A stretch of 64,000 bases of DNA from Alteraurantiacibacter aquimixticola (GTDB lineage: Bacteria; Pseudomonadota; Alphaproteobacteria; Sphingomonadales; Sphingomonadaceae). This document shows, one piece after another, positions 9,365 to 16,980 of this stretch. How positions within the stretch are numbered: position 1 is the first letter of the stretch; the number at the start of each line of letters is the position of its first letter. The DNA is taken from NCBI RefSeq assembly GCF_004965515.1, contig NZ_SSHH01000001.1, positions 747,280-811,279 of the forward strand. The letters run 5' to 3'. Position numbers and translations under genes: made by a program. The notes beneath the pieces were generated by a model. It searched no databases. It was not told the origin of the DNA and saw nothing but the letters and a program-made list of their open reading frames with translations.

Positions 9365-10261
9365 ATGCAATCAGACATGCGGCGGCTTGAGGGCGGCCGG
9401 TTCCTGATGGGCTCCGACCGGTTCTACCCGGAGGAAGCGCCCGTTCGCGAGGTCGAGGTCGGTCCCTTCACGGTCGACATGGCACCGGTCACCAATGACC
9501 GCTTCGCCCGCTTCGTGTGGGAAACGGACTATGTCACGCTGGCGGAGAAGGCGCCCGATCTGGCGCACTATCCTGACGCCGATCCGTCACTGCTGGTGGC
9601 CGGCTCATCGGTGTTCACGCCGCCTGCGGTGCAGCCGCCTCTCAATGACTCGTTCGAATGGTGGTCCTGGACTCCGGGAGCCTGCTGGCGCCATCCGGAA
9701 GGGCCGGGCAGCTCGATTGCCGACAGGTCCGATCACCCGGTGGTGCATGTCGCGCTGGAAGATGCGCAGGCCTTCGCCGCATGGGAGGGCAAGCGCCTGC
9801 CGACCGAGGCGGAATGGGAATTCGCCGCACGCGGTGGCCTTGAAGGGGCCGACTATGCCTGGGGCGACGAGCTTGCCCCCGATGGCCGCATGATGGCCAA
9901 TTACTGGCAGGGCCGCTTCCCGACGGAGAACTCGCTGGAGGACGGTTTCGCGCGCACATCGCCCGTCGGCCATTTCCCCGCGAACGGCTATGGGCTGTCG
10001 GACATGATCGGCAATGTCTGGGAATGGACCACCACGCCCTATGCCCCGGCGCAGAAGGAGGAGGGCGCCAGTTGCTGTGCGCCAGATGCGCGGATGGAAG
10101 TGGATCGCGAGCGCGAGGGGTACGCTTTCCATCTCATCAAGGGCGGATCGCATTTGTGCGCGGAGAATTATTGCCGCCGCTACCGACCGGCTGCGCGCTA
10201 TCCGCAGTCGGTCGACACCAGCACGTCGCATATCGGTTTCCGGTGTGTCGTGGATGTTTAG
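9365..10261 (+). CDS. Formylglycine-generating enzyme (sulfatase maturase)
   Basis: 298 residues, no signal peptide, so the protein is cytoplasmic and acts before export of the sulfatase. The SUMF1/FGE-sulfatase fold spans the whole length: GGRFLMGSD at the N-terminus, KRLPTEAEWEFAARGG in the middle, GNVWEWT, and GFRC at the end. The pair Cys265 and Cys270 in GGSHLCAENYCRRYR matches the copper-binding cysteine pair of human FGE (Cys336/Cys341), so this is a true FGE and not only a fold homologue. It begins 8 bases after the sulfatase stop. Confidence 0.93.
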   Translation: MQSDMRRLEGGRFLMGSDRFYPEEAPVREVEVGPFTVDMAPVTNDRFARFVWETDYVTLAEKAPDLAHYPDADPSLLVAGSSVFTPPAVQPPLNDSFEWWSWTPGACWRHPEGPGSSIADRSDHPVVHVALEDAQAFAAWEGKRLPTEAEWEFAARGGLEGADYAWGDELAPDGRMMANYWQGRFPTENSLEDGFARTSPVGHFPANGYGLSDMIGNVWEWTTTPYAPAQKEEGASCCAPDARMEVDREREGYAFHLIKGGSHLCAENYCRRYRPAARYPQSVDTSTSHIGFRCVVDV

Positions 10262-10292
10262 AGCGTGAGACTGGCCTCTTCCTTGCATTTGA

Positions 10293-10312
10293 ACGATAAA
10301 TATATATATCGT
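10293..10312. promoter_or_regulatory. Palindromic operator of the RES-Xre module
   Basis: A 20-bp near-perfect inverted repeat with ACGAT/ATCGT arms around an AT core lies 20 bp before the antitoxin start, just upstream of the AAAGGAGG ribosome site. Xre-type antitoxins repress their own promoter by binding such palindromes, so this is probably the autoregulatory site. Confidence 0.6.
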
Positions 10313-10331
10313 GCATGTGAAAGGAGGCGTA

Positions 10332-10709
10332 ATGGCTAGTCTACCGATCGAATTGCAGCCGGATGACGGCAAGCTGCTGACCTCCGCCATTGCGCGGATT
10401 GCGGAGTTCTGGGGGCTGACCAATGCGAAGTTGGGCAGTGTTCTGGGCCTCTCGGCTGCCACTGTGTCGCGCTTGCGGTCGGGTAAGGCGGAGCTGGACC
10501 CTGCCAGCAAGTCCTTCGAGGCGGCGCAATTCCTGCTGCGTCTGTTCCGCTCGCTCGACGCGATGCTGGGCAGTGACGATATGGCCGCGCGCGCCTGGCT
10601 CGCCACGCGCAATGTCGATCTCGACGCCAAGCCGATCGACCTGGTCGACAGCTTCAAGGGCCTGATGACGGTTTGCGACTATGTGGACGCCCACCGCGCT
10701 CGCGTCTGA
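10332..10709 (+). CDS. Xre/MbcA/ParS-type antitoxin
   Basis: 125 residues from ATG 10332, with a strong AAAGGAGG site 6 bp upstream. The N-terminal half has an Xre helix-turn-helix (LGSVLGLSAATVSRLRSGKA, around residues 32-51). The C-terminal half is the toxin-binding (DUF2384-like) domain, ARAWLATRNVDLDAKPIDLV. It neutralises the RES toxin encoded by the next gene, with which it overlaps by 29 bases, and probably represses the shared promoter. Confidence 0.88.
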   Translation: MASLPIELQPDDGKLLTSAIARIAEFWGLTNAKLGSVLGLSAATVSRLRSGKAELDPASKSFEAAQFLLRLFRSLDAMLGSDDMAARAWLATRNVDLDAKPIDLVDSFKGLMTVCDYVDAHRARV

Positions 10710-11409
10710 ATTCCGCCGCTATCGCCGGACCGTGTGGCGGGTGGTGGAAGCCCAGCACCGGATCTCGACCAATCGCCTTGCCGGCAATCTTGCCGAGCAG
10801 CAGCGGCTGGAGGAACTGGCAGACGCCGCCAAGCCGGACATGCCCAAGGCGGCGCAAGGCCTGCATTACCTGCTCGGCTCGCCCTTCCGCTATGGACACA
10901 CGGTTGCCAGCCGCTTTCGCCGCGCCAATGAGCGGCCAGGTATCTTCTATGCCAGCGAGCAAGAGCGCACCGCCATCACCGAGACAGCATACTGGCGGCT
11001 CAAATTCTTCACCCGCTCACCCGGCTTCCTGCCTGGCAACCGCACCAGCGAGCATCTGAGCTTTTCCGTGCCGCTGTCAGTTGGGCGCCTGCTCGACACC
11101 ACCAAGCCGCCGCTCGATGCAGACAAGCAGCGTTGGACCGATCCGGACGACTATTCCGCCTGCCAGGAGCTTGCGGGCAATGTCCGTGAAGCCAATGGAC
11201 AGGCCATCCGCGCCCAGTCCGCGCGCGACCCCGAGGGGATCAATATCGCCCTGTTCGATCCGGCCTGTTTCGCGCAGAAAACGCCTGATCACGGGCGCAA
11301 CTGGCACCTACGGCTCGAAGGCGAGAGGCTGACCGCCATCGCGCTCTTCCCGCATGACGAAGTTCTCGCCTTTTCGCCGCAGCAATTCGGGCTGCCTGCA
11401 CTCGGCTGA
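10681..11409 (+). CDS. RES-domain toxin
   Basis: 242 residues; starts inside the antitoxin gene. The RES core is visible: SPFRYG, then RPGIFYASEQERTAITETAYWR with the conserved Tyr and Glu, and a later Ser-rich segment IRAQSA. RES toxins degrade NAD+ in the cytoplasm and stop growth when the antitoxin is lost. The length is somewhat above the usual 150-200 residues because of an N-terminal helical extension. Its stop lies one base from the convergent fliA stop, so the module sits tightly against the flagellar locus. Confidence 0.86.
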   Translation: MWTPTALASEFRRYRRTVWRVVEAQHRISTNRLAGNLAEQQRLEELADAAKPDMPKAAQGLHYLLGSPFRYGHTVASRFRRANERPGIFYASEQERTAITETAYWRLKFFTRSPGFLPGNRTSEHLSFSVPLSVGRLLDTTKPPLDADKQRWTDPDDYSACQELAGNVREANGQAIRAQSARDPEGINIALFDPACFAQKTPDHGRNWHLRLEGERLTAIALFPHDEVLAFSPQQFGLPALG

Positions 11410-11410
11410 G

Positions 11411-12139
11411 CTACCAGGAATCCTCGCGCGCCATCAGGTCCTTCAGCTTCACCAGCGCTTGCGCCTTCAGCTGGTGGACGCGCGGCACGCTGACTTCCAG
11501 CACCTGCGCGATTTCGGTAAGGTTCAACTCCTCGACGAAATAGAGCTGCAGCACCAGTTTCAGCCGGTCGGGCAAAGCCTCCATCGCCTCTCCCAGCCGC
11601 TCATTGTCCTGCAATTCGCACAGCACGGCAAAGGGATCGGGCAGGTCGGAGGCGAAGGCGGAACTGCTGTCGTCATAGCTTGTCTCCATCGAGACGAGCT
11701 GGATTTCCTCGGACAGGTATTGATCAAGCTCGCCGACGGGGATGGCCAGCTGCTCGGCCAGTTCCTCGCGTGTGGGTTCGCGTCCCAACTGCTGGCGCAG
11801 GCTGTCGCGCGCCTCGGCTGCTTGCCGCCGGCGTTTCACGGCATTGCGGCTGTCCGGCATCTGCTTGCGGATGAGGTCGAACATCGCGCCGCGCACGCGG
11901 ATCTTGGCATAGGCGGCAAAGCCGTCCTCGCCCGGTCCCTCGTGATTGCGCGCGCATTCGGTCAGGGCAATGAAACCGGCCTGCATCAGGTCCTCGATCT
12001 CCAGCCCGTCGCGCCCCACGCCGTGGATATGCCAGGCGGCCTTGCGCACCATCGGCACGAAGCGCTTCACCCGGTCGGCGACGATATCCTGCGCGCGATA
12101 GGCGGCAGCGGCGGAGAAATTGCTGTGGTCGTGTTTCAT
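11411..12139 (-). CDS. fliA: Flagellar RNA polymerase sigma-28 factor FliA
   Basis: 242 residues. Regions 2 (DLMQAGFIALTECARN, AYAKIRVRGAMFDLIR), 3 (LGREPTREELAEQL) and 4 (LPDRLKLVLQLYFVEELNLT, VSVPRVHQLKAQALVKL) are intact. It directs transcription of late flagellar genes such as flagellin and is held inactive by FlgM (15599-15889) until the hook is complete. The start overlaps the flhA stop by four bases, so it is the last gene of a transglycosylase-flhA-fliA unit driven by the sigma-54 site at 15226-15241. Confidence 0.96.
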   Translation of the reverse strand: MKHDHSNFSAAAAYRAQDIVADRVKRFVPMVRKAAWHIHGVGRDGLEIEDLMQAGFIALTECARNHEGPGEDGFAAYAKIRVRGAMFDLIRKQMPDSRNAVKRRRQAAEARDSLRQQLGREPTREELAEQLAIPVGELDQYLSEEIQLVSMETSYDDSSSAFASDLPDPFAVLCELQDNERLGEAMEALPDRLKLVLQLYFVEELNLTEIAQVLEVSVPRVHQLKAQALVKLKDLMAREDSW

Positions 12140-14271
12140 GCGGCAAGCACCTCTTCAGCTCCTGCATCCGGCATGGCGGGCTGGTTCGCGGCGGCGAGGG
12201 CGGGCGCGGCAGGCGCGGCCTCTCCCCCGATCACGGCGATGACTTCGACCGGCTGGCTGGCCGGCAATTCGGTGATGGACAGCACCAGGCAGGCGGGCAC
12301 ACGCTGGCGCAGCAATGCGGTGAGCGCGCGGCGCGCGGGCGGCTGGACGATCAGCGCGAGGTTGCGCTCCGGGCCTGCCTCGGCGACGAGGGCGGAGACG
12401 CGCTCCCCGATCATGCGGGCACAATCGGGCTCGATTACCGGCTGCCCGGTCGCCGGGTCCTTCATCCCGCCCAGGATCGCGCTTTCGAGGCCTGCGTCGA
12501 GCGTCAGCACGCCCAGCGGCTGGTCCGGCGGACAGACCTGCCCCACCAGCCAGCTGCCGAGGTCGGCGCGGATATGGTCGACCAGCGTGTCGAAATCCTT
12601 GGTGACCTGCAGGCCCAGCGCGAGGCTGGAGAGCACGGGCAGCGGGTGGGAGAGGGTGATGCCATCGGCCAGCAACTGACGCAGCAGGCGCGTGATCGCG
12701 GCGAGCGAGAGCGGGTCGGGATGGATCGCCTCGACCAGCCCCGGCGCTTTGTCGCCCAGCGCATCGAGCAGTGCGCGCACCTCTTCGGGGCCGAGCAGCT
12801 GGTCGCCGCGCGCCTGCAGCAATTGGTTGAGATGGGTGGCGATGACCGTATCGGCCTGCACCGTCAGGAAACCCTCGGCGATGGCATGGTCGCGTTCGCC
12901 TGGAGAGATCCATAGGGCAGGGCAGCCGAAGCTGGGATCGCGCGTTTCCTCGCCCGAAAGGCCGTGGCTGCGCGCCACTTCGCCGGTATCGATGGCGAGG
13001 ACGGCATCGGGGCGCGCTACGGCCCGAGCCAGCTCCACGCCGCCCAGCACGATGCGATAGGTATTGGCAGGCAGGTCGAGTGAATCGCGAATGCGGAATT
13101 GCGGGACGACGAAGCCGAAAGCCTTGCTCAGCTGCTTGCGCACACCGGTGACCGCGGTGACCAGCTGCGCGCCCTTGGCCTCGTCCACCAGGTGGATCAG
13201 GCCATAGCCGAGTTCGAGCGTGACCAGCGTCTGGTCGCTGACATCGGCGAGCTCGATGCGCTGTGGTTCATCCACCTCGGGCTCCACTTCGACCGGGACG
13301 GGTGCGTCCAGCCGTTTGCGCAAGGTGCGGTAGAGCCAGAAGGCGAGCGCGGCGGCGGGCAGGAAGACCATTTGCGGCATGGCCGGGACCAGGCCGATCG
13401 CGCCGAGGACCAGCGCCACCGGGAGCCAGCTGCCCGGCTGGCCGAATTGCCGCCCGATCTGGCCGACAAGGTCGCTCTGGTCGGTCACGCGGGTGACGAT
13501 GGCGGCAGCGGCAATCGACAGCAGCAGGGCGGGGACCTGCGCCACCAGCGCGTCGCCCACGGCCAGCGTGATGTAGAGCTGCGCGGCCTCGCCTGCGGAA
13601 AGACCGTGCGTGATCATGCCGAGGGTGAAGCCGGCGATCACGTTCACCGCCAGGATCAGCAGCGCGGCGATGGCATCGCCCTTCACAAATTTGGAGGCGC
13701 CATCCATCGCGCCGTAGAAGTCGGCCTCGGTCGCGACTTCCGCGCGGCGGGCCTTGGCTTCCTGCGCCGTCATCAGTCCGGCGGCGATATCGGCATCGAT
13801 CGCCATCTGCTTGCCCGGCAGCGCGTCCAGCGTGAAGCGGGCAGAGACTTCGGACACGCGGCCCGCGCCCTTGGTGATCACCACCATGTTGATGATCAGC
13901 AGGATGACGAAGACGAACAGGCCCACGGCGAAATTGCCGCCGACGAGGAAGGCGCCGAAACTCTCGATCACCTGGCCCGCCGCCGCGCCGCCTTCATGGC
14001 CATTGACCAGCACCACGCGGGTGGAGGCGACGTTGAGAGAAAGGCGCAGCAGCGTCGCAAACAGCAGCACGGTGGGAAAGGCGGAGAAGTCGAGCGGCTT
14101 GGCGGCATTGAGTGCGGCCATCAGCACGCCGATCGACAGGGCGATGTTGAAGACGAAGAAGGCGTCGAGAAGCACCGTCGGGATCGGCAGCACCATCATC
14201 GCGATCAGCGCGAGGATGCCGGTGGGCAGCGCCAGCGCACGCAGAGCTGTGGGGGAGAAGCCTTTGATCAC
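12136..14271 (-). CDS. flhA: Flagellar export gate protein FlhA
   Basis: 711 residues, normal length. The N-terminal half has about eight membrane helices. The FHIPEP signature region reads RVSEVSARFTLDALPGKQMA, and the C-terminal half is the cytoplasmic FlhA-C ring that docks export substrates with their chaperones. It forms the nonameric core of the flagellar type III secretion gate with FlhB and FliPQR. It overlaps both the transglycosylase upstream and fliA downstream by ATGA. Confidence 0.97.
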   Translation of the reverse strand: MIKGFSPTALRALALPTGILALIAMMVLPIPTVLLDAFFVFNIALSIGVLMAALNAAKPLDFSAFPTVLLFATLLRLSLNVASTRVVLVNGHEGGAAAGQVIESFGAFLVGGNFAVGLFVFVILLIINMVVITKGAGRVSEVSARFTLDALPGKQMAIDADIAAGLMTAQEAKARRAEVATEADFYGAMDGASKFVKGDAIAALLILAVNVIAGFTLGMITHGLSAGEAAQLYITLAVGDALVAQVPALLLSIAAAAIVTRVTDQSDLVGQIGRQFGQPGSWLPVALVLGAIGLVPAMPQMVFLPAAALAFWLYRTLRKRLDAPVPVEVEPEVDEPQRIELADVSDQTLVTLELGYGLIHLVDEAKGAQLVTAVTGVRKQLSKAFGFVVPQFRIRDSLDLPANTYRIVLGGVELARAVARPDAVLAIDTGEVARSHGLSGEETRDPSFGCPALWISPGERDHAIAEGFLTVQADTVIATHLNQLLQARGDQLLGPEEVRALLDALGDKAPGLVEAIHPDPLSLAAITRLLRQLLADGITLSHPLPVLSSLALGLQVTKDFDTLVDHIRADLGSWLVGQVCPPDQPLGVLTLDAGLESAILGGMKDPATGQPVIEPDCARMIGERVSALVAEAGPERNLALIVQPPARRALTALLRQRVPACLVLSITELPASQPVEVIAVIGGEAAPAAPALAAANQPAMPDAGAEEVLAA

Positions 14272-15170
14272 AGTCCGAATGCCTCCATCCGGGCATAGGC
14301 CTTGCGGATATGGGCAAGGCCGGAATTGGTCTGGGTGTCAGCGCCGGTCAGCGCGAAGCTGTCGCGCAACGTGTCCGCCATGGACGTGCGCTGTGGCGCG
14401 TTCCCGGGCGGCGCGATGGGCGGCAGGCCGGGATAGGCGCGATCACGCCAGGCAGGTGGCGGCATACGGGATGAGGCGGGAATGGCCGGGAGCGGGGCAG
14501 GCGTGCCTGCCGCATAGCCATTGTCGGCCATGGCTCCCTCCACGCGGGTACGGACCAGCGCCATGACGTCCGCCACGCTGCGCTCGGCTCCGCCGCGTTC
14601 GTAGAAGATCGCGCGATTGGCGCTCGCCGCTTCGGGCAGCAGTCCGGCGGCCGGGCGGTCGGGATCAGTGGTGAGGGTGGTTAGGAAACGGCCCGCCGCT
14701 CCTGCGCCAAGGAAATGGGCGAGGTAGAGCTCGCTTGCATCGGGATCGCGGCCCAGCACGGGTTGCAGCGCTGCGCGGTTGTCGGTCGCCAGCGCGCCCG
14801 CCATCAGCGAGGCTGCTTGCGGGTCGAAGCGCAAATCCATGATTGCCTGCCGCATGGAGGGATCGGTGATGCGCGCGCGGCCGTTGCGCGTCTCGATCGC
14901 CTGCGCGATGCCGCCATAGCCCAAGGCATCGCCATGTTTGTCGAGCGTGGCGAGCCAGGTCTGGTCGATAAACTGGTAGAGGCCGCTGGCGCTGGACGTG
15001 CGCGCCTGCGCCATCGGGTCCATGCCGGATTCGATCCGCGCCTGTGCGAGGAGATAGGAGAAGTCGACGCCGGTGCGCCGCGCCGCCTGCGCGATCGCGG
15101 CATGCGGCGCGCGCGAGGCCATCATCGGCATGCCCGTGACGGCCGGGCTCATCATGCTGGGGTCACTCAT
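14268..15170 (-). CDS. Flagellum-associated lytic transglycosylase (SLT domain)
   Basis: 300 residues. The Slt/goose-lysozyme-like core lies at about residues 25-160, with the catalytic Glu47 in ARIESGMDP and the supporting SSASGLYQFIDQTWL. There is no obvious signal peptide, so it may be exported through the flagellar apparatus or by another route. FlgJ in this locus has only the rod-binding domain, so this enzyme probably opens the peptidoglycan for rod assembly. Genes of this kind are common in alphaproteobacterial flagellar loci. First gene of the SLT-flhA-fliA operon, following a sigma-54 promoter. Confidence 0.88.
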   Translation of the reverse strand: MSDPSMMSPAVTGMPMMASRAPHAAIAQAARRTGVDFSYLLAQARIESGMDPMAQARTSSASGLYQFIDQTWLATLDKHGDALGYGGIAQAIETRNGRARITDPSMRQAIMDLRFDPQAASLMAGALATDNRAALQPVLGRDPDASELYLAHFLGAGAAGRFLTTLTTDPDRPAAGLLPEAASANRAIFYERGGAERSVADVMALVRTRVEGAMADNGYAAGTPAPLPAIPASSRMPPPAWRDRAYPGLPPIAPPGNAPQRTSMADTLRDSFALTGADTQTNSGLAHIRKAYARMEAFGL

Positions 15171-15225
15171 CCGCCCACTTCCTTGCGATTACTCCAGTGG
15201 AGCCTTTTGCTCCTCCGGAACTCTC

Positions 15226-15241
15226 AGCAAGTTGCGTGCCA
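15226..15241 (-). promoter_or_regulatory. Sigma-54 promoter of the transglycosylase-flhA-fliA operon
   Basis: On the minus strand the sequence is TGGCACG-CAAC-TTGCT, a full match to the sigma-54 consensus TGGCACG-N4-TTGCW. It lies 56 bp before the transglycosylase start, leaving a normal 5' leader. The sigma-54 activator encoded at 31957-33237 is the obvious regulator. Confidence 0.8.
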
Positions 15242-15269
15242 TTTTCGCATATGGCGGATGTGGCGGAGC

Positions 15270-15602
15270 TCAGGCCCGCACGGCGGCTGGGTTGCTGTAA
15301 AGGGCGGGCGAGCGGGTCAGCGCATCGAGGCGCGCGGCGACATTGGCCGCCAGCAGGTTGCGGACCTTGCGATTGACCTCGTTCTGGTGCCGGGCGGCTT
15401 CGAGGAGGCCGGTGCATTCGCTGTCTATGTCCTGCGCGTTCTCGGCTTCGAGCACGGCGCAGAGCGAATGCTTCTGCGTGCTGGAGGCGAGCAGCGCATC
15501 CACGTCGAGGGCGGCAAGTGCTTGCCGCTCATCGTCTAGCACGGCAAGCATCTGCCGCAGGCTATCGGCAAGCGGGCGGGTCGTGGTCACGGAAGCGCTC
15601 AC
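15270..15602 (-). CDS. flgN: FlgN-like flagellar export chaperone
   Basis: 110 residues, predicted to be all helix (LADSLRQMLAVLDDERQALA at the N-terminus, HQNEVNRKVRNLLAANVAAR near the C-terminus), as expected for FlgN, the cytoplasmic chaperone of the hook-filament junction proteins FlgK and FlgL. Sequence identity in this family is low, so the call rests on size, helix pattern and location. It overlaps flgM by four bases. The palindrome GCGGCAAG-N2-CTTGCCGC lies inside it at 15511-15528. Confidence 0.75.
   Translation of the reverse strand: MSASVTTTRPLADSLRQMLAVLDDERQALAALDVDALLASSTQKHSLCAVLEAENAQDIDSECTGLLEAARHQNEVNRKVRNLLAANVAARLDALTRSPALYSNPAAVRA
15511..15528. promoter_or_regulatory. 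Palindrome shared with the flgB control region
   Basis: GCGGCAAG-TG-CTTGCCGC, perfect 8-bp arms. The same arms with a CG centre occur at 17732-17749 upstream of the flgB sigma-54 promoter. This copy is inside flgN, about 270 bp upstream of the sigma-54 promoter at 15226-15241, a distance compatible with enhancer action by a FlbD/FleQ-like activator. Confidence 0.45.
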
Positions 15603-15889
15603 TGGCCGTTGCTCAGCATCAGGCGGGCAGCGATGATCGCATCGGTGATCTTCGCCGGGACGATCGGATAGCTACCATCGCGCAGGGCCTCGCGGATCTG
15701 CGCCACGCGGTCATTATCGACCGGCACGTCGCCAGCGGAAACGCGGGATCCGGTCTGCACCGCCACGCCCTTGTCGGCCACGCTCTCGGCCTTGGCCGTC
15801 TTCGCTTCGGGCCGCGCGCCGGACATGTCGCGGCCGGTGGGGCGGATCGTGCCCGGGCCGCTCAGCTTGGATACGTCGTAGAGGGACAT
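15599..15889 (-). CDS. flgM: Anti-sigma-28 factor FlgM
   Basis: 96 residues. The C-terminal part (NDRVAQIREALRDGSYPI and DAIIAARLMLSN) is the sigma-28-binding FlgM region; the N-terminal half is polar and probably disordered, which allows export through the flagellar channel. It binds FliA until the hook-basal body is ready and is then secreted. A clear AAGGAG site precedes ATG 15889. It is followed by flgN with a four-base overlap. Confidence 0.92.
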   Translation of the reverse strand: MSLYDVSKLSGPGTIRPTGRDMSGARPEAKTAKAESVADKGVAVQTGSRVSAGDVPVDNDRVAQIREALRDGSYPIVPAKITDAIIAARLMLSNGQ

Positions 15890-15968
15890 GATCGTCGCTC
15901 CTTGTTGGTTCTCACCGCTCAGGACGGGTGCCGGAGGCGGGGTTTAAGATTTTCGTCAGTAAAATATT

Positions 15969-16502
15969 TCAGCCCAGCGGAATCACCGCGCGGCCGGGAG
16001 TATCGATACGGGCGCGCACCGCCTCGCGATTGCCTTCGGGCCGCACGCGGATCCATTCGCCTACGGAGCCATCTTCCAGCGCTTCGCCCTGCTGGCTGAC
16101 GCTGAAGCCGCGGCCCTGGATGGTTATGGTGAGCACCTGTCCACGCTCGACGCCCGGCATACGCCGAGCCTGCGCCGGGGCGGCAGCTACGGCAGCGGTT
16201 ACGCCACCGCTATTGACCGGCACGAAGATGCGCCAGCCCTGGCCAGCCGTGCATTCCACCCGCACCATGTCCGCTCTCACGCCATGCCAGGCGAGCGAAA
16301 GCTGCTGCGGGCAGGTCGAGAGGCGCAGGCGGCGATCGACCGGATGGCGCGCGCCGCCCGGCGTGCCGATGCCCGCGCCGGTGAAGGCGGCGACTTCGGC
16401 ATCGATGGCACCGTGATCGATGAAGCTTTGCGCGGCAAGCGGCGCGGAGGCCAGCAGGCACAGCGCGGCAGGGCCGGTGAGGGCTGCGGTAAGGCGAGGC
16501 AT
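15969..16502 (-). CDS. flgA: Flagellar P-ring assembly chaperone FlgA
   Basis: 177 residues from ATG 16502, chosen because GGGAG lies 9 bases upstream and a signal peptide (LLASAPLAAQ) follows directly; two ATGs further upstream (16511, 16532) are in frame. The C-terminal SAF-like domain includes VERGQVLTITIQGRGFSVSQ and ends in GRAVIPLG. FlgA works in the periplasm to assemble FlgI into the P ring. It lies downstream of the extra stator-like pair. Confidence 0.88.
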   Translation of the reverse strand: MPRLTAALTGPAALCLLASAPLAAQSFIDHGAIDAEVAAFTGAGIGTPGGARHPVDRRLRLSTCPQQLSLAWHGVRADMVRVECTAGQGWRIFVPVNSGGVTAAVAAAPAQARRMPGVERGQVLTITIQGRGFSVSQQGEALEDGSVGEWIRVRPEGNREAVRARIDTPGRAVIPLG

Positions 16503-16524
16503 GGATTGCATCTCCCGGAAGAGG

Positions 16525-16980
16525 TCAGTCATGCTCCGCTTCAAGCAAGCTGCGTGCCAGTTCCATGTTCCGATCATGCGCGAACAGAGCGATCACCTGC
16601 GAGCTTTCCGCAGGCTGCAGGATCACGCGTGCCTCCACACCCGCTTCGTGCGCTTCGGCCGCCCATTGTTCGGTCCGTTCGCGGATGGCGGGGCGATCTT
16701 CGGGGGCGTAGAAGCCCTGGATCGTTAATTGCTCGCCCTCCATCGGGCGATAGGCGGCGAGCCATTCGGAAAGCGGAGGCGCGCCGGGCGCATCGGCATG
16801 CACCGCGCTGGCGATGCCGGTCTCGATGGCTCCGCTGGCCGAGCGCGGCCTCGTGGCGGGCAGGTATTCATCCTCCGGCATCCCGGAGAGCCCTGACAGC
16901 GCCGTTCCCGTAAGCACGAAGAGGATCAGCGACAGGTCCGCCAGAGGCACCATCCATCCGGCTTCGCGTCCCGGCATCAT
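16525..16980 (-). CDS. Small ExbD/MotB-like membrane protein lacking a peptidoglycan-binding domain
   Basis: 151 residues from ATG 16980, which overlaps the stop of the MotA-like gene (ATGA). A short cytoplasmic N-terminus is followed by one membrane helix, MVPLADLSLILFVLTGTAL. Asp15 sits where the proton-carrying Asp of MotB, ExbD and TolR lies. The rest is a periplasmic domain of about 115 residues ending LLEAEHD, without the OmpA-like peptidoglycan-binding motif seen in the true MotB at 26571. It probably forms a proton-driven stator-type complex with the 16977-17657 protein. A role as auxiliary flagellar stator or as an energiser of another envelope process is open. Confidence 0.65.
   Translation of the reverse strand: MMPGREAGWMVPLADLSLILFVLTGTALSGLSGMPEDEYLPATRPRSASGAIETGIASAVHADAPGAPPLSEWLAAYRPMEGEQLTIQGFYAPEDRPAIRERTEQWAAEAHEAGVEARVILQPAESSQVIALFAHDRNMELARSLLEAEHD

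Noticed and set aside
13099-14298. Plus-strand frame of 399 codons rich in Gly, His, Asp and Gln
   Set aside because: Lies opposite flhA and has no domain signature; a GC-driven shadow.
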